The position numbers and the translations under genes were made by a program. Positions 16,562-25,091 of a stretch of 64,000 bases of DNA are shown piece by piece. The notes below the pieces were generated by a model that worked only from the letters and a program-made list of their open reading frames with translations, searched no databases and had not been told where the DNA came from. Position 1 is the stretch's first letter, and each line of letters begins with the position of its first letter. The stretch comes from Rhizobium sp. Root483D2 (GTDB lineage: Bacteria > Pseudomonadota > Alphaproteobacteria > Rhizobiales > Rhizobiaceae): NCBI RefSeq assembly GCF_001426685.1, contig NZ_LMFB01000019.1, positions 165,005-229,004 on the forward strand. Reading direction: 5' to 3'.

Positions 16562-18324
16562 GATGCGGAATCCTGTCCTTCGCCCACGACTTTCAGCGAT
16601 GCGTGGCTTGCAATTTGCGGCTGGCGGTTGTCCTTGCGCAGAATCTGGGCCAGCACCTCGTCCTTCGGCCCGAAGGCCTGCATCCGCCCTTCGTTCATCA
16701 TGAGCACCATGTCGGTTGCCGCGAGCGCGCTTGGCCTATGGGCGATGACGACGACGATGCCGCCGCGGGCCCGCACGCTCATGATGGCTTCACTCAGGGC
16801 CTGCTCGCCCTCCGCATCCAGATTGGAGTTGGGTTCGTCAAGGACGATCAGGAAGGGCTCTCCATAGAGGGCGCGGGCAAGGGCTACGCGCTGGCGCTGG
16901 CCGGCAGACAGCGCTGCCCCGCCATCGCCGATCTCGGTCTCGTAGCCATTGGGCAGTTTGAGGATGAGGTCATGGACGCGGGCGGCCCTGGCCGCAGAGA
17001 CGATGGCGTCCGGCGACGGATTGTCGGAGAGGCGGGCAATATTCTGCGCCACGGTGCCGGAAAACAGTTCGACATCCTGCGGCAGATAGCCGATGTGACA
17101 GCCGAGCCTGTCAGCGTCCCACTGGTCGAGTGCTGCACCATCGAGGCGAACCGAGCCGCGAAATGCCGGCCAGATGCCGATAAGGGCGCGGGCAAGCGAC
17201 GACTTGCCCGAGGCGCTCGGGCCGATGACGCCGAGCGCACTGCCGGCCTTCACGGTGAAGTTCACCTCTGCAAATGTCAGGCGCTGCGCGCCGGGAGGGC
17301 CGCCGGCCAGGCCTTCGGCGCTCAGTTTTTCCTTGGGCTCGGGCAGTTCCAGCGGCGCTTCGCGTTCCGGCAGGGCCTTGAGCAATTCGTTGAGGCGTGC
17401 CCAGCTCTGGCGGCAGGACACATAGCCGCGCCAGTTGCCGATCGCCAGTTCCACCGGCGCCAGCGCGCGGGCGGTCAGGATGGAGCCTGCGATGATGATG
17501 CCGGGCGACGCCATGCCTTCGATGACGAGAACGGCGCCTGTTGCTAGAACGGCCGATTGCAGCGCCATGCGGAACACCTTGGACAGGGCGCCATAGCCGT
17601 TACCGACATCGGACGTCTCGCGGTTTTGCTCCCGGTAGGTGTTGTTGCGCTGTTCCCAAAGCTGCGACATCCGGCCCATCATGCCCATGGCCTGCATGAC
17701 TTCGGCATTGCGCTGCGAGGCCTGGGCGAAGGCATTGCGATGGTTGCCGGCTTCCGAGGCCTTTTTCGACGGGCCCTGCGTGCCGCGATTGGTGAGGAAT
17801 GTCAGGGCGATGAGGATGATCGAGCCGACGATCGCGACGATGCCGATCATTGGGTGGAAGAGGAAGCAGATGCCGATATAGAACGGCAGCCAGGGTAGAT
17901 CGAAGAAGGCGGCCGGGCCGGTTCCCGACAGGAACGAGCGGACCTGATCGAAATCGCGCAACGCCTGCAGGCCGTCGCCCTGGGTGCGCAGCTTCAACGG
18001 TGCCTGAACCACGGCGCGGTAGATCCGTGCGCTCATGGCTTCATCGAGAGCGCCTGCAATGCGCACGAGCATGCGGCCGCGCACCATCTCGAAGGCGCCC
18101 TGGAAGGCATAGAGCAGCAGCGCGAGCAGGCAGAGCGCGATCAGCGTCGGGATGCTTCGGCTCGGCAGAACCCGGTCATAGACTTCCAGCATGAAGAAGG
18201 AGCCGGTCAGATACAGGATATTGACCAGCGCACTGGCGACAAAGATGCCGATAAAGCCCGCCTTGCAATTCCACAGGGCTTCGGCCGGATCGGATGCGCT
18301 GACTTTGGTCTTCGATGCATTCAT
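16558..18324 (-). CDS. Type I secretion ABC exporter (PrtD-type)
   Basis: The 588-residue half-transporter has membrane segments at about 25-310 and an ATPase at about 330-570 with Walker A GPSASGKSS, signature ALSAGQRQRVALARAL and Walker B FLIVLDEPNSNLDAEG. There is no N-terminal C39 peptidase or RTX-binding CLD domain, which places it in the PrtD class for proteases, lipases and glycanases with C-terminal signals. ATG 18324 is preferred over the GTG just before it. It forms an operon with the adaptor (ATGA overlap). The promoter region is shared with divergent cobF and contains tandem repeats at 18480 and an inverted repeat at 18565. Confidence 0.93.
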   Translation of the reverse strand: MNASKTKVSASDPAEALWNCKAGFIGIFVASALVNILYLTGSFFMLEVYDRVLPSRSIPTLIALCLLALLLYAFQGAFEMVRGRMLVRIAGALDEAMSARIYRAVVQAPLKLRTQGDGLQALRDFDQVRSFLSGTGPAAFFDLPWLPFYIGICFLFHPMIGIVAIVGSIILIALTFLTNRGTQGPSKKASEAGNHRNAFAQASQRNAEVMQAMGMMGRMSQLWEQRNNTYREQNRETSDVGNGYGALSKVFRMALQSAVLATGAVLVIEGMASPGIIIAGSILTARALAPVELAIGNWRGYVSCRQSWARLNELLKALPEREAPLELPEPKEKLSAEGLAGGPPGAQRLTFAEVNFTVKAGSALGVIGPSASGKSSLARALIGIWPAFRGSVRLDGAALDQWDADRLGCHIGYLPQDVELFSGTVAQNIARLSDNPSPDAIVSAARAARVHDLILKLPNGYETEIGDGGAALSAGQRQRVALARALYGEPFLIVLDEPNSNLDAEGEQALSEAIMSVRARGGIVVVIAHRPSALAATDMVLMMNEGRMQAFGPKDEVLAQILRKDNRQPQIASHASLKVVGEGQDSAS

Positions 18325-18479
18325 CACTGTTGAGGTCCTCGCGAGACGTTCGCCGTCTCAAATGGTGTGCACAATGTGCCACAATTTCTCTAAGGCCGCA
18401 TTACCTGGGATTCTTTGTCCTGGGGAGCATGCGAACTGCACCGGCATATCGTGTCGCCGGCAGCGGGATTTGCGCGCCT

Positions 18480-18519
18480 ATGTAAATGATTTATCGCTAA
18501 TGTAAACGTATTTATCGCT
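18480..18519. repeat. Two tandem 20-base direct repeats between the exporter gene and cobF
   Basis: Copy 1 (18480-18498) and copy 2 (18500-18519) share ATGTAAA, then 3 or 4 bases, then TTTATCGCT. They lie in the 355-base gap between the type I exporter (start 18324) and cobF (start 18680). The two-turn phasing of about 20 bases suggests adjacent binding of a regulator. The rest of the gap has no gene. Confidence 0.55.
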
Positions 18520-18564
18520 TTTATAGTGCAAATATCGGCCGGTGACCATGGCGGTTGTATTATC

Positions 18565-18593
18565 CTGGTAAAGTATTTTTGGTGTTTTACCAG
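18565..18593. promoter_or_regulatory. Inverted repeat upstream of cobF
   Basis: CTGGTAAA (18565-18572) and TTTACCAG (18586-18593) are perfect inverted arms with a 13-base T-rich spacer, 87 bases upstream of the cobF start. It could be an operator or a leader hairpin. No cobalamin riboswitch elements are seen in this gap. Confidence 0.4.
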
Positions 18594-18679
18594 ATGCTTA
18601 TCTTGAAGCGGGACGCCTCCGTCTTGCGCTCGTTTCATCCATGCGCCAAACACACCGATATGTTGAAAAAGGTTACGGC

Positions 18680-19450
18680 ATGAAAAATGTTCTGGTCGTG
18701 GGTATAGGTGCGGGAAACCCTGAACACATGACGGTGCAGGCGATCAATGCGCTCAATCAGGCGGACGTCCTGTTCATCCCCACCAAGGGTGACGCCAAGG
18801 CGCAGCTGGCCGATATCCGCCGCGATATCGTCTCGCGTTATGTCTCCAATCCAAAGAGCCGGGTGGTGGAATTCGAGCTTCCCGTGCGCCATGTGGCGGA
18901 TCGCTCCTATCATCGCAGCGTCGATGACTGGCACGCCGCCATCGCAAGCGCCTATGAGCGCCTGCTGATTCAGGAACTCGCTGAAGGCCAGACCGGCGCC
19001 TTTCTCGTCTGGGGCGATCCGATGCTCTATGACAGCACGATCCGGATCATCGAACGGGTGCGCGCGCTGGCGGCGGTTGCGTTCGACTACGCGGTCATTC
19101 CCGGCATTACCAGCATACAGGCGCTGGCCGCCAGCCACAGGATACCGCTCAATCTCGTCGGCAAGCCGGTGGAGATCACCACCGGGCGGCGGCTGGCGGA
19201 GAGTTTTCCGCACAGAAACGAGACGGCCGTCGTGATGCTGGATGGCGAACAAGCGTTCATGAAGATCGAGGATCCGGACGCGCGGATTTATTGGGGCGCC
19301 TATCTCGGCACCGACCAGGAGATCATCCTGTCCGGCCGCCTTGCCGACGTGAAAGACGAAATCCTCAAGACACGGGCTGCGGCGCGGGCACAGCATGGGT
19401 GGATCATGGATGTCTACCTTCTGCAAAAGGGCGCCGATTTCGAGGAATAG
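18680..19450 (+). CDS. cobF: Precorrin-6A synthase (deacetylating)
   Basis: A 256-residue SAM-dependent tetrapyrrole methylase. It methylates precorrin-5 at C1 and releases the C2 unit as acetate in the aerobic B12 pathway. The N-terminus MKNVLVVGIGAGNPEHMTVQAINAL is the methylase motif with the variant GAGNP typical of CobF. VWGDPMLYDSTI and YAVIPGITSIQALAA are the second and third conserved blocks. ATG 18680 has AAGG 10 bases upstream, and the frame before it is not family-like. It is the first of a cob series but is separated from cobG by 138 bases. CobF marks the oxygen-dependent route. Confidence 0.94.
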   Translation: MKNVLVVGIGAGNPEHMTVQAINALNQADVLFIPTKGDAKAQLADIRRDIVSRYVSNPKSRVVEFELPVRHVADRSYHRSVDDWHAAIASAYERLLIQELAEGQTGAFLVWGDPMLYDSTIRIIERVRALAAVAFDYAVIPGITSIQALAASHRIPLNLVGKPVEITTGRRLAESFPHRNETAVVMLDGEQAFMKIEDPDARIYWGAYLGTDQEIILSGRLADVKDEILKTRAAARAQHGWIMDVYLLQKGADFEE

Positions 19451-19588
19451 CGGCCAAAGCGGTGCTTCGTTTTGACGTGGTACTCGGCATGGCGGCGGGA
19501 TTGTCTGTGTTGTAGAGTGCTTTTTCAGCCGGCGTTCGCTGGCCCGTTTGGATTGTTTGTAAAGACTGGAGATGGCCACGCGCCTGTC

Positions 19589-20962
19589 ATGACGTTTCAT
19601 GCCGCACCATCCGATGGGCCAATGGAAGCCGCGCAGCGCTCGCCGATGCGCCGTGGCGCGTGCCCGTCCCTGTCGGCACCGATGATGACCGGCGACGGTC
19701 TTTTGGCGCGCCTGCGGCCTGAAAAGCCCGGATTTGCGCTTCGTGAACTGATGGCGATCGCGGATGCCGCTGCAGTCTGCGGCAACGGCATCCTGGAAAT
19801 CACGGCGCGCGGCAACCTGCAGATCCGCGGCCTGACGGCACAAAGCGTTCCCATCCTGTCGCAGAAAATTGAAGATGCCGGCATCGCAATCACGCAAGGG
19901 CTGGCCATCGAGACGCCACCTCTGGCGGGGCTCGACCCGGCGGATATCGCCGATGCAGTTTCAATGGCCGAGCGGTTGCGCATGGCGGTGTCTGCGCATC
20001 AGCCGCCACTGGCGCTGGCCCCGAAACTGTCGGTAATCGCGGATGGCGGCGGGCAGCTCAATCTGGGGGCGGTCACTGCTGATATCCGGTTGCGCGCTGT
20101 GCGGATCAACGATGCGGTCTTCTGGCTGCTGTCGCTTGCCGGTACGGAAGCGACAGCGAGCCGGATCGCGGTGCTGGAAGACGCGGCCGTCGTGCCCGCC
20201 ACCATGGACATCCTCAAAAATCTGGCTGCGATCGGCAGGGATGCCCGCGCCCGCGATATTATCGGGGCCGTTGCGACCCGCTGGGCAAGCGCATTCGATC
20301 TCGATGGGATCCCGCCCCAGATGGCCGCGCCGAGTTCCGCTGGCATTCATGATCTTGGCAATGAATGCTGCATTCTGGGCATCGGCCTGCCCTTCGGCCA
20401 AATCCATGCGCGGGCTCTTTGCACCTTGCTGGAAGCGATGGACATAGTCGGAGCCACGGAAATCCGCTTGGCGCCCGGTCATGCGCTGATGGTGCTGGGG
20501 ATTGTGCGGGACCGGATCGCCGCTGCACAGGCTCTGGCTCTTGGCCATGGTTTGCGGGCTTTCCCGCGCGATCCGCGCAATCATATTGCCGCCTGCGCCG
20601 GGCTTGGCGCCTGCGCTTCGGCGCAGATCGATACGAGAGCCGTCGCGCAGATGCTGGCCGACACGGCGCCCACACTGCTTGACGGGTCGTTGACGGTGCA
20701 TGTGTCGGGCTGCGCCAAGGGCTGTGCCAAGCCGTCTGCCTCGGGCTTGACGATCACGGCTGCGCCAACAGGCTATGGGCTTGTCGTAAATGGCTCCGCA
20801 TCGGCGCAACCAACCGCTTATATCGATGAAAACAACATAAGAACCGCGCTTGCACATCTCGACAAGCTGGTGTCTGAGCGGAAACAGGGTGGCGAATCGG
20901 CCCGGTCCTGCCTTACACGGCTCGGAGCGGATGGGATCAGAGCCGCGGTTCAACAGGGATAG
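19589..20962 (+). CDS. cobG: Precorrin-3B synthase
   Basis: This 457-residue protein is a sulfite/nitrite reductase-like Fe-S enzyme that hydroxylates precorrin-3A with oxygen, the step that defines aerobic cobalamin synthesis. Early segments RRGACPSLSAPMMTGDGLLARLRP and NGILEITARGNLQIRGL match the ferredoxin-like half-domain. The C-terminal half holds the four 4Fe-4S cysteines as C-x5-C (ACAGLGACAS) and C-x3-C (GCAKGCAKP). ATG 19589 is the first start that fits; 39 codons upstream are open in frame but unlike the family. It ends two bases before cobH. Together with cobF it fixes the pathway as the oxygen-dependent one. Confidence 0.93.
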   Translation: MTFHAAPSDGPMEAAQRSPMRRGACPSLSAPMMTGDGLLARLRPEKPGFALRELMAIADAAAVCGNGILEITARGNLQIRGLTAQSVPILSQKIEDAGIAITQGLAIETPPLAGLDPADIADAVSMAERLRMAVSAHQPPLALAPKLSVIADGGGQLNLGAVTADIRLRAVRINDAVFWLLSLAGTEATASRIAVLEDAAVVPATMDILKNLAAIGRDARARDIIGAVATRWASAFDLDGIPPQMAAPSSAGIHDLGNECCILGIGLPFGQIHARALCTLLEAMDIVGATEIRLAPGHALMVLGIVRDRIAAAQALALGHGLRAFPRDPRNHIAACAGLGACASAQIDTRAVAQMLADTAPTLLDGSLTVHVSGCAKGCAKPSASGLTITAAPTGYGLVVNGSASAQPTAYIDENNIRTALAHLDKLVSERKQGGESARSCLTRLGADGIRAAVQQG

Positions 20963-20964
20963 AG

Positions 20965-21597
20965 ATGCCTGATTACGATTATATCCGGGATGGCGATGCC
21001 ATCTACGAGCGCTCGTTTGCCATCATTCGCAGCGAAACCGATCTCTCCCGTTTCACCGAGGAAGAGGCCGATCTGGCCGTTCGCATGGTGCATGCCTGCG
21101 GGCTGGTGGATGCTGCGCAATATTTCGAGTTTTCGCCGGGCTTCGTCCCGGCTGCCCGCCAAGCCCTGAAAAATGGTGCGCCGATCTTCTGCGATGCTTT
21201 CATGGTTTACCACGGCATCACCCGTGCCCGCCTGCCCGCCAATAATGATGTGGTCTGCACGTTGCGCGAACCGCAGACCATCGAGATTGCCCGCGAGATC
21301 GGCAATACCCGGTCTGCCGCTGCCCTGAAGCTCTGGGTCGATCGTCTTGCCGGGTCCGTGGTTGCCATCGGCAATGCGCCGACGGCGCTGTTCTTTCTTT
21401 TGGAACTGCTGCGCGACGGCGCGCCAAAACCGGCCGCCATTATCGGCATGCCGGTCGGCTTCGTCGGGGCTGCGGAATCAAAGGACGCATTGGCGGAGCA
21501 CTCCTACGGCGTGCCCTATGCGATCGTGCGCGGCCGTCTCGGCGGCAGCGCCATGACGGCTGCTGCGGTCAATTCGCTGGCGAGGCCAGGACTGTGA
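20965..21597 (+). CDS. cobH: Precorrin-8X methylmutase
   Basis: The 210-residue isomerase moves a methyl group from C11 to C12 to give hydrogenobyrinic acid, the first stable corrin. It shows the catalytic histidine in RMVHACGLVD (about residue 43), DAFMVYHGITRARLPANNDVVCT and IGNAPTALFFLLELL. Length is normal for CobH. It starts two bases after cobG and overlaps cobI by four bases, indicating coupled translation. Confidence 0.96.
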   Translation: MPDYDYIRDGDAIYERSFAIIRSETDLSRFTEEEADLAVRMVHACGLVDAAQYFEFSPGFVPAARQALKNGAPIFCDAFMVYHGITRARLPANNDVVCTLREPQTIEIAREIGNTRSAAALKLWVDRLAGSVVAIGNAPTALFFLLELLRDGAPKPAAIIGMPVGFVGAAESKDALAEHSYGVPYAIVRGRLGGSAMTAAAVNSLARPGL

Positions 21598-22331
21598 GCG
21601 CGCCGTCTCAAGGCAGATTGATCGGTGTCGGAACAGGCCCCGGCGATCCGGAGCTTCTGACCCTCAAGGCGATCAAGGCATTGGAAGCCGCCGATGTGCT
21701 CGCCTATTTCGCCAAGCAAGGGCGGCGCGGCAATGGGCGCGCTGTGGTCGATGGGTTGCTGAAGCCCGGTCTCCTCGAATTGCCACTTTACTATCCGGTG
21801 ACCGTCGAGATCGAGAAGGATCACGACGACTACAAGAGCCAGATCACCGGCTTTTACGATGCCTCGGCTGCAGCCGTTGCCGAACATCTGAACGCCGGCA
21901 AGACCGTCGCCATCCTCAGCGAAGGCGATCCGATGTTCTACGGCTCCTATATGCATCTGCACGTGCGTCTGGCCGGGCGTTTCCCAGTCGAGGTCATTCC
22001 GGGGATCACCGCCATGTCCGGCTGCTGGTCGCTGGCGGGCCTGCCGATCGTGCAGGGCGACGATGTGCTGTCCGTGCTTCCGGGCACGATGGGCGAGGAC
22101 CAATTGATCCGGCGTCTTGCCGATACGCAGGCCGCCGTGATCATGAAGGTCGGCCGCAATCTGCCGAAGATCCGGCGGGCTTTGACGGCAGCCGGCAAGC
22201 TTGGCCAGGCGGTTTATGTCGAGCGCGGCACGATGGCGAATTCCGCAATGATCCCGCTGGCTGAAAAGGCCGATGATACCGCGCCCTATTTTTCGCTGGT
22301 GCTGGTTCCCGGCTGGAGCGGCAGATCATGA
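21594..22331 (+). CDS. cobI: Precorrin-2 C20-methyltransferase
   Basis: A 245-residue SAM-dependent methylase with GVGTGPGDPELLTLKAIKAL at the N-terminus, ILSEGDPMFYGSYMHLH and VIPGITAMSGCWSLAGLPI. It adds the C20 methyl to precorrin-2 to form precorrin-3A. The start is GTG in the overlap GTGA with the cobH stop. The end overlaps the cobJ start by four bases (ATGA). The residue pattern LYYPVTVEIEKDHDDYKSQI is typical of CobI and separates it from the other methylases here. Confidence 0.95.
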   Translation: MSAPSQGRLIGVGTGPGDPELLTLKAIKALEAADVLAYFAKQGRRGNGRAVVDGLLKPGLLELPLYYPVTVEIEKDHDDYKSQITGFYDASAAAVAEHLNAGKTVAILSEGDPMFYGSYMHLHVRLAGRFPVEVIPGITAMSGCWSLAGLPIVQGDDVLSVLPGTMGEDQLIRRLADTQAAVIMKVGRNLPKIRRALTAAGKLGQAVYVERGTMANSAMIPLAEKADDTAPYFSLVLVPGWSGRS

Positions 22332-23092
22332 GCGGCACGCTGTATGTGATCGGCACGGGTCCGGGCGGTCCGCAGCAGATGACGCCCGAGGCGCTCGATG
22401 CGGTCTCGAAATCAACCGATTTCCTTGGCTACGGCCCCTATCTCGACCGGCTTTCCCTGCGCCCGGATCAGAACCGGATCGCGTCCGACAATCGCGAGGA
22501 ACTGGACCGGGCACAGGCGGCCATCATGCGCGCCGTGGCTGGTACCGATGTCTGTGTCGTTTCCGGCGGTGATCCCGGCGTCTTTGCCATGGCTGCCGCC
22601 GTCTGCGAGGCAATCGATAACGGACCGGAGGAATGGCGCGCGATCGATCTCGTCATCGTGCCCGGTGTCACCGCGATGCTCGCGGTTGCCGCCCGCATTG
22701 GTGCTCCGCTCGGCCATGATTTCTGTGCCATTTCGCTGTCGGACAATCTGAAGCCCTGGGATGTGATTACCCGCCGTTTGACGCTGGTAGCGCAAGCGGG
22801 CCTGGTGATCGCGCTCTACAATCCGATCAGCAAGGCGCGGCCCTGGCAGCTTGGCGAAGCCTTCGATATCCTGCGCACCGTGCTGCCGGCGCAAACGCCG
22901 GTGATCTTCGGCCGCGCGGCCGGACGCCCGGATGAGCGCATGCTGGTCATGACGCTGGCGAAAGCCGATGCCGGGAAGGCGGATATGGCGACCTGCGTGC
23001 TCATCGGCTCGCCCGAGACCCGCATCATCCCACGTCCGGGCAAGCCTGACCTCGTTTACACGCCGCGTTTCATCGCCGGGGAGAAAAGGTGA
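22328..23092 (+). CDS. cobJ: Precorrin-3B C17-methyltransferase
   Basis: The 254-residue SAM methylase carries out ring contraction coupled with C17 methylation. Key blocks are VIGTGPGGPQQMTPEALDAV, FLGYGPYLDRL, VVSGGDPGVFAMAAAVCEAI and IVPGVTAMLAVAARIGAPLGHDFCAISLSDNLKPW, all characteristic of CobJ. It is coupled to cobI by a four-base overlap. Its last 37 bases overlap the 3' end of cobK on the opposite strand. The methylase is the short single-domain form, not fused to CobG-like or CobH-like parts as in some organisms. Confidence 0.95.
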   Translation: MSGTLYVIGTGPGGPQQMTPEALDAVSKSTDFLGYGPYLDRLSLRPDQNRIASDNREELDRAQAAIMRAVAGTDVCVVSGGDPGVFAMAAAVCEAIDNGPEEWRAIDLVIVPGVTAMLAVAARIGAPLGHDFCAISLSDNLKPWDVITRRLTLVAQAGLVIALYNPISKARPWQLGEAFDILRTVLPAQTPVIFGRAAGRPDERMLVMTLAKADAGKADMATCVLIGSPETRIIPRPGKPDLVYTPRFIAGEKR

Positions 23093-23826
23093 TCGACAAG
23101 GCCGAGCGCGTCTTTGACAGTCTCCACCGTGCGGACATCGTCCGGTTGCTGGCGCTCGACCATGATTACCGCGATACCCAGCGCACGGGCGGCTGCGATC
23201 TTACCATAGGTGGCCGTGCCGCCGCTGTTCTTGGCGACGATGACGTCGATCCGGTTGCCGGTGAGAAGGGCGCGCTCGGCGGCTTCCTCAAAGGGGCCGG
23301 TCGCCAGAATGTAGCGCGCATCGGGTATGCCGAGCTGCGGCAGGACGGGATCGACGCTGCGGATCAGATATTGGTGTTGCGGCGCATGTTCGAAATGGAA
23401 GACCTCCTGCCTGCCAATGGCGAGAAAGACACGTTTTGGCGCCGCGCCAAGCGCCGCAACCGCCTCCGGAATGGAACGGATGCAGGTCCAGAGATCGCCG
23501 GGTTGCTGTTTCCAGGCGAAGCGGCGAAGCGCAAAAAATGCAATGCCGGTGCTGCCTGCCGCAACCGCCGCATTGTGCGAGATGCGCGCCGCAAAGGGAT
23601 GGGTGGCGTCGATCAAAAGGTCGAAATTTTCAGACTTCAGAAAACCGGCAAGCCCGTCGCTGCCACCGAAGCCGCCGCTGCGGCTCGGCACCGGTTGAGC
23701 GATGGGTTCCGCCGTTCGCCCGGCGAGCGACAGGAGAATGTCGCAGTCCGTGCGGAGAGCCAGCGCGGCTGCCAGCTGCCGTGCTTCGGTCGTGCCGCCA
23801 AGGATCAGGATACGGTGTTTGCCCAT
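23056..23826 (-). CDS. cobK: Precorrin-6A reductase
   Basis: A 256-residue NADPH-dependent reductase that converts precorrin-6A to dihydro-precorrin-6. It has MGKHRILILGGTTEARQLAAAL at the N-terminus, DLLIDATHPFAARISHNAA and VIVAKNSGGTATYGKIAAARALGIAVIMVERQ, as in CobK. It is the only cob gene here on the minus strand, placed between cobJ and cobL. Its ATG (23824-23826) shares two bases with the cobL ATG (23825-23827) on the other strand, and its end overlaps cobJ by 37 bases. Both promoters or their leaders must therefore lie inside the neighbouring coding regions. Confidence 0.95.
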   Translation of the reverse strand: MGKHRILILGGTTEARQLAAALALRTDCDILLSLAGRTAEPIAQPVPSRSGGFGGSDGLAGFLKSENFDLLIDATHPFAARISHNAAVAAGSTGIAFFALRRFAWKQQPGDLWTCIRSIPEAVAALGAAPKRVFLAIGRQEVFHFEHAPQHQYLIRSVDPVLPQLGIPDARYILATGPFEEAAERALLTGNRIDVIVAKNSGGTATYGKIAAARALGIAVIMVERQQPDDVRTVETVKDALGLVDHLFSPAMKRGV

Positions 23827-25066
23827 GGGTGACGGTCAGGCCTCTTCTGGCAGCAATAATCTGCCCTGGCTGACGATCATCGGCCTGGGTGAAGACGGTT
23901 TAGCCGGTCTCGGCGACGAGGCCAAGCGCTGCATCGCCGCTGCTTTGGTGGTTTTCGGTGGCGCCCGTCATCTAGAGCTCACCGCAACCTTGATCTCCGG
24001 CGAGCGCCATCCGTGGCTAAGCCCTTTCGAGCGTTCCGTCGAGGCCGTCGTTGCGCTGCGCGGACAGCCCGTCGTGGTGCTCGCATCCGGCGATCCCTTC
24101 TTCTTCGGCGCCGGGGTGACGCTGTCGCGCCGGATCGCCCGCGCCGAAATGCGGGTTTTCCCCGCTCCGTCCTCGTTCAGCTTGGCAGCCTCCCGCCTCG
24201 GTTGGGCGTTGCAGGATACGGTGATTGTGTCCCTGCATGGCCGTCCGCTCGATCTGATCCGGCCGCATCTGCAGCCGGGATCGCGCATTCTGGCGCTGAC
24301 ATCCGATGAACATGGTCCGGCTCAGCTTGCGGCGCTGCTTGTTTCAAGCGGGTTCGGGCAATCGCGGTTGACGGTGCTTGAGGCGCTGGGCGGTGCTCGG
24401 GAGCGTGTGACTTCGCAGATCGCTGCGGATTTCTCGCTGGCGGCTATCAACACGCTCAACATCTGTTCTGTTGAGGTTGTGGTTGACACTGACGCGCGCA
24501 TCTTGCCGCTCGCCGCCGGCCTTGATGACGGGCTTTTCGAACATGATGGCCAGATCACCAAGCGCGAGGTCCGCGCGCTGACGCTGTCAGCACTTGCGCC
24601 CCGGCGCGGCGAACTGCTTTGGGATGTCGGCGCAGGTTCCGGATCGATCGGGATCGAGTGGATGCTGTCCGATCCGGCAATGCGCGCGATTGCCATCGAA
24701 GGCTCGCCGGATCGCATCGCGCGCATCGGGCGCAACGCGGTGAATTTCGGTGTGCCCGGTTTGACAATCGTTCATGGAACAGCGCCCCAGGCCCTTGCCG
24801 GGTTGCCATCTCCGGATGCGGTTTTTATCGGTGGCGGTGGCAGCGAGGAGGGCGTTATGGCTGCGGTCATCGCCGCCTTGAAAAGCGGTGGCCGGTTGGT
24901 TGCCAATGCGGTGACGACGCAGATGGAGGCGGTGCTTCTGGACCATCAGGCCCGCCTCGGCGGATCGCTGCTGCGCATCGATATCGCCCGCGCATCGCCG
25001 GTGGGCGCCATGACGGGCTGGCGTCCGGCCATGCCGGTCACGCAATGGTCATGGGTCAAACCCTGA
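23825..25066 (+). CDS. cobL: Precorrin-6Y C5,15-methyltransferase (decarboxylating)
   Basis: This 413-residue two-domain enzyme methylates C5 and C15 and decarboxylates the C12 side chain. The N-terminal half is a tetrapyrrole methylase (PWLTIIGLGEDGLAGLG, VLASGDPFFFGAGVTLSRRI). The C-terminal half is a separate class I SAM methylase (LWDVGAGSGSIGIEWMLSDP). The length equals the classic CobL. ATG 23825 lies in CCATGG, which is also the cobK start on the other strand; AGGATCAGG some 14-22 bases upstream is the only ribosome-like sequence. Upstream in-frame codons run inside cobK and are not family-like. Confidence 0.93.
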   Translation: MGDGQASSGSNNLPWLTIIGLGEDGLAGLGDEAKRCIAAALVVFGGARHLELTATLISGERHPWLSPFERSVEAVVALRGQPVVVLASGDPFFFGAGVTLSRRIARAEMRVFPAPSSFSLAASRLGWALQDTVIVSLHGRPLDLIRPHLQPGSRILALTSDEHGPAQLAALLVSSGFGQSRLTVLEALGGARERVTSQIAADFSLAAINTLNICSVEVVVDTDARILPLAAGLDDGLFEHDGQITKREVRALTLSALAPRRGELLWDVGAGSGSIGIEWMLSDPAMRAIAIEGSPDRIARIGRNAVNFGVPGLTIVHGTAPQALAGLPSPDAVFIGGGGSEEGVMAAVIAALKSGGRLVANAVTTQMEAVLLDHQARLGGSLLRIDIARASPVGAMTGWRPAMPVTQWSWVKP

Positions 25067-25091
25067 CCTTGGATATTCAGAAGGATAGAAG

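Noticed and set aside
18328-18679. Possible cobalamin riboswitch before cobF
   Set aside because: No B12-box-like sequence or the expected multi-stem fold was seen; only short repeats are present.
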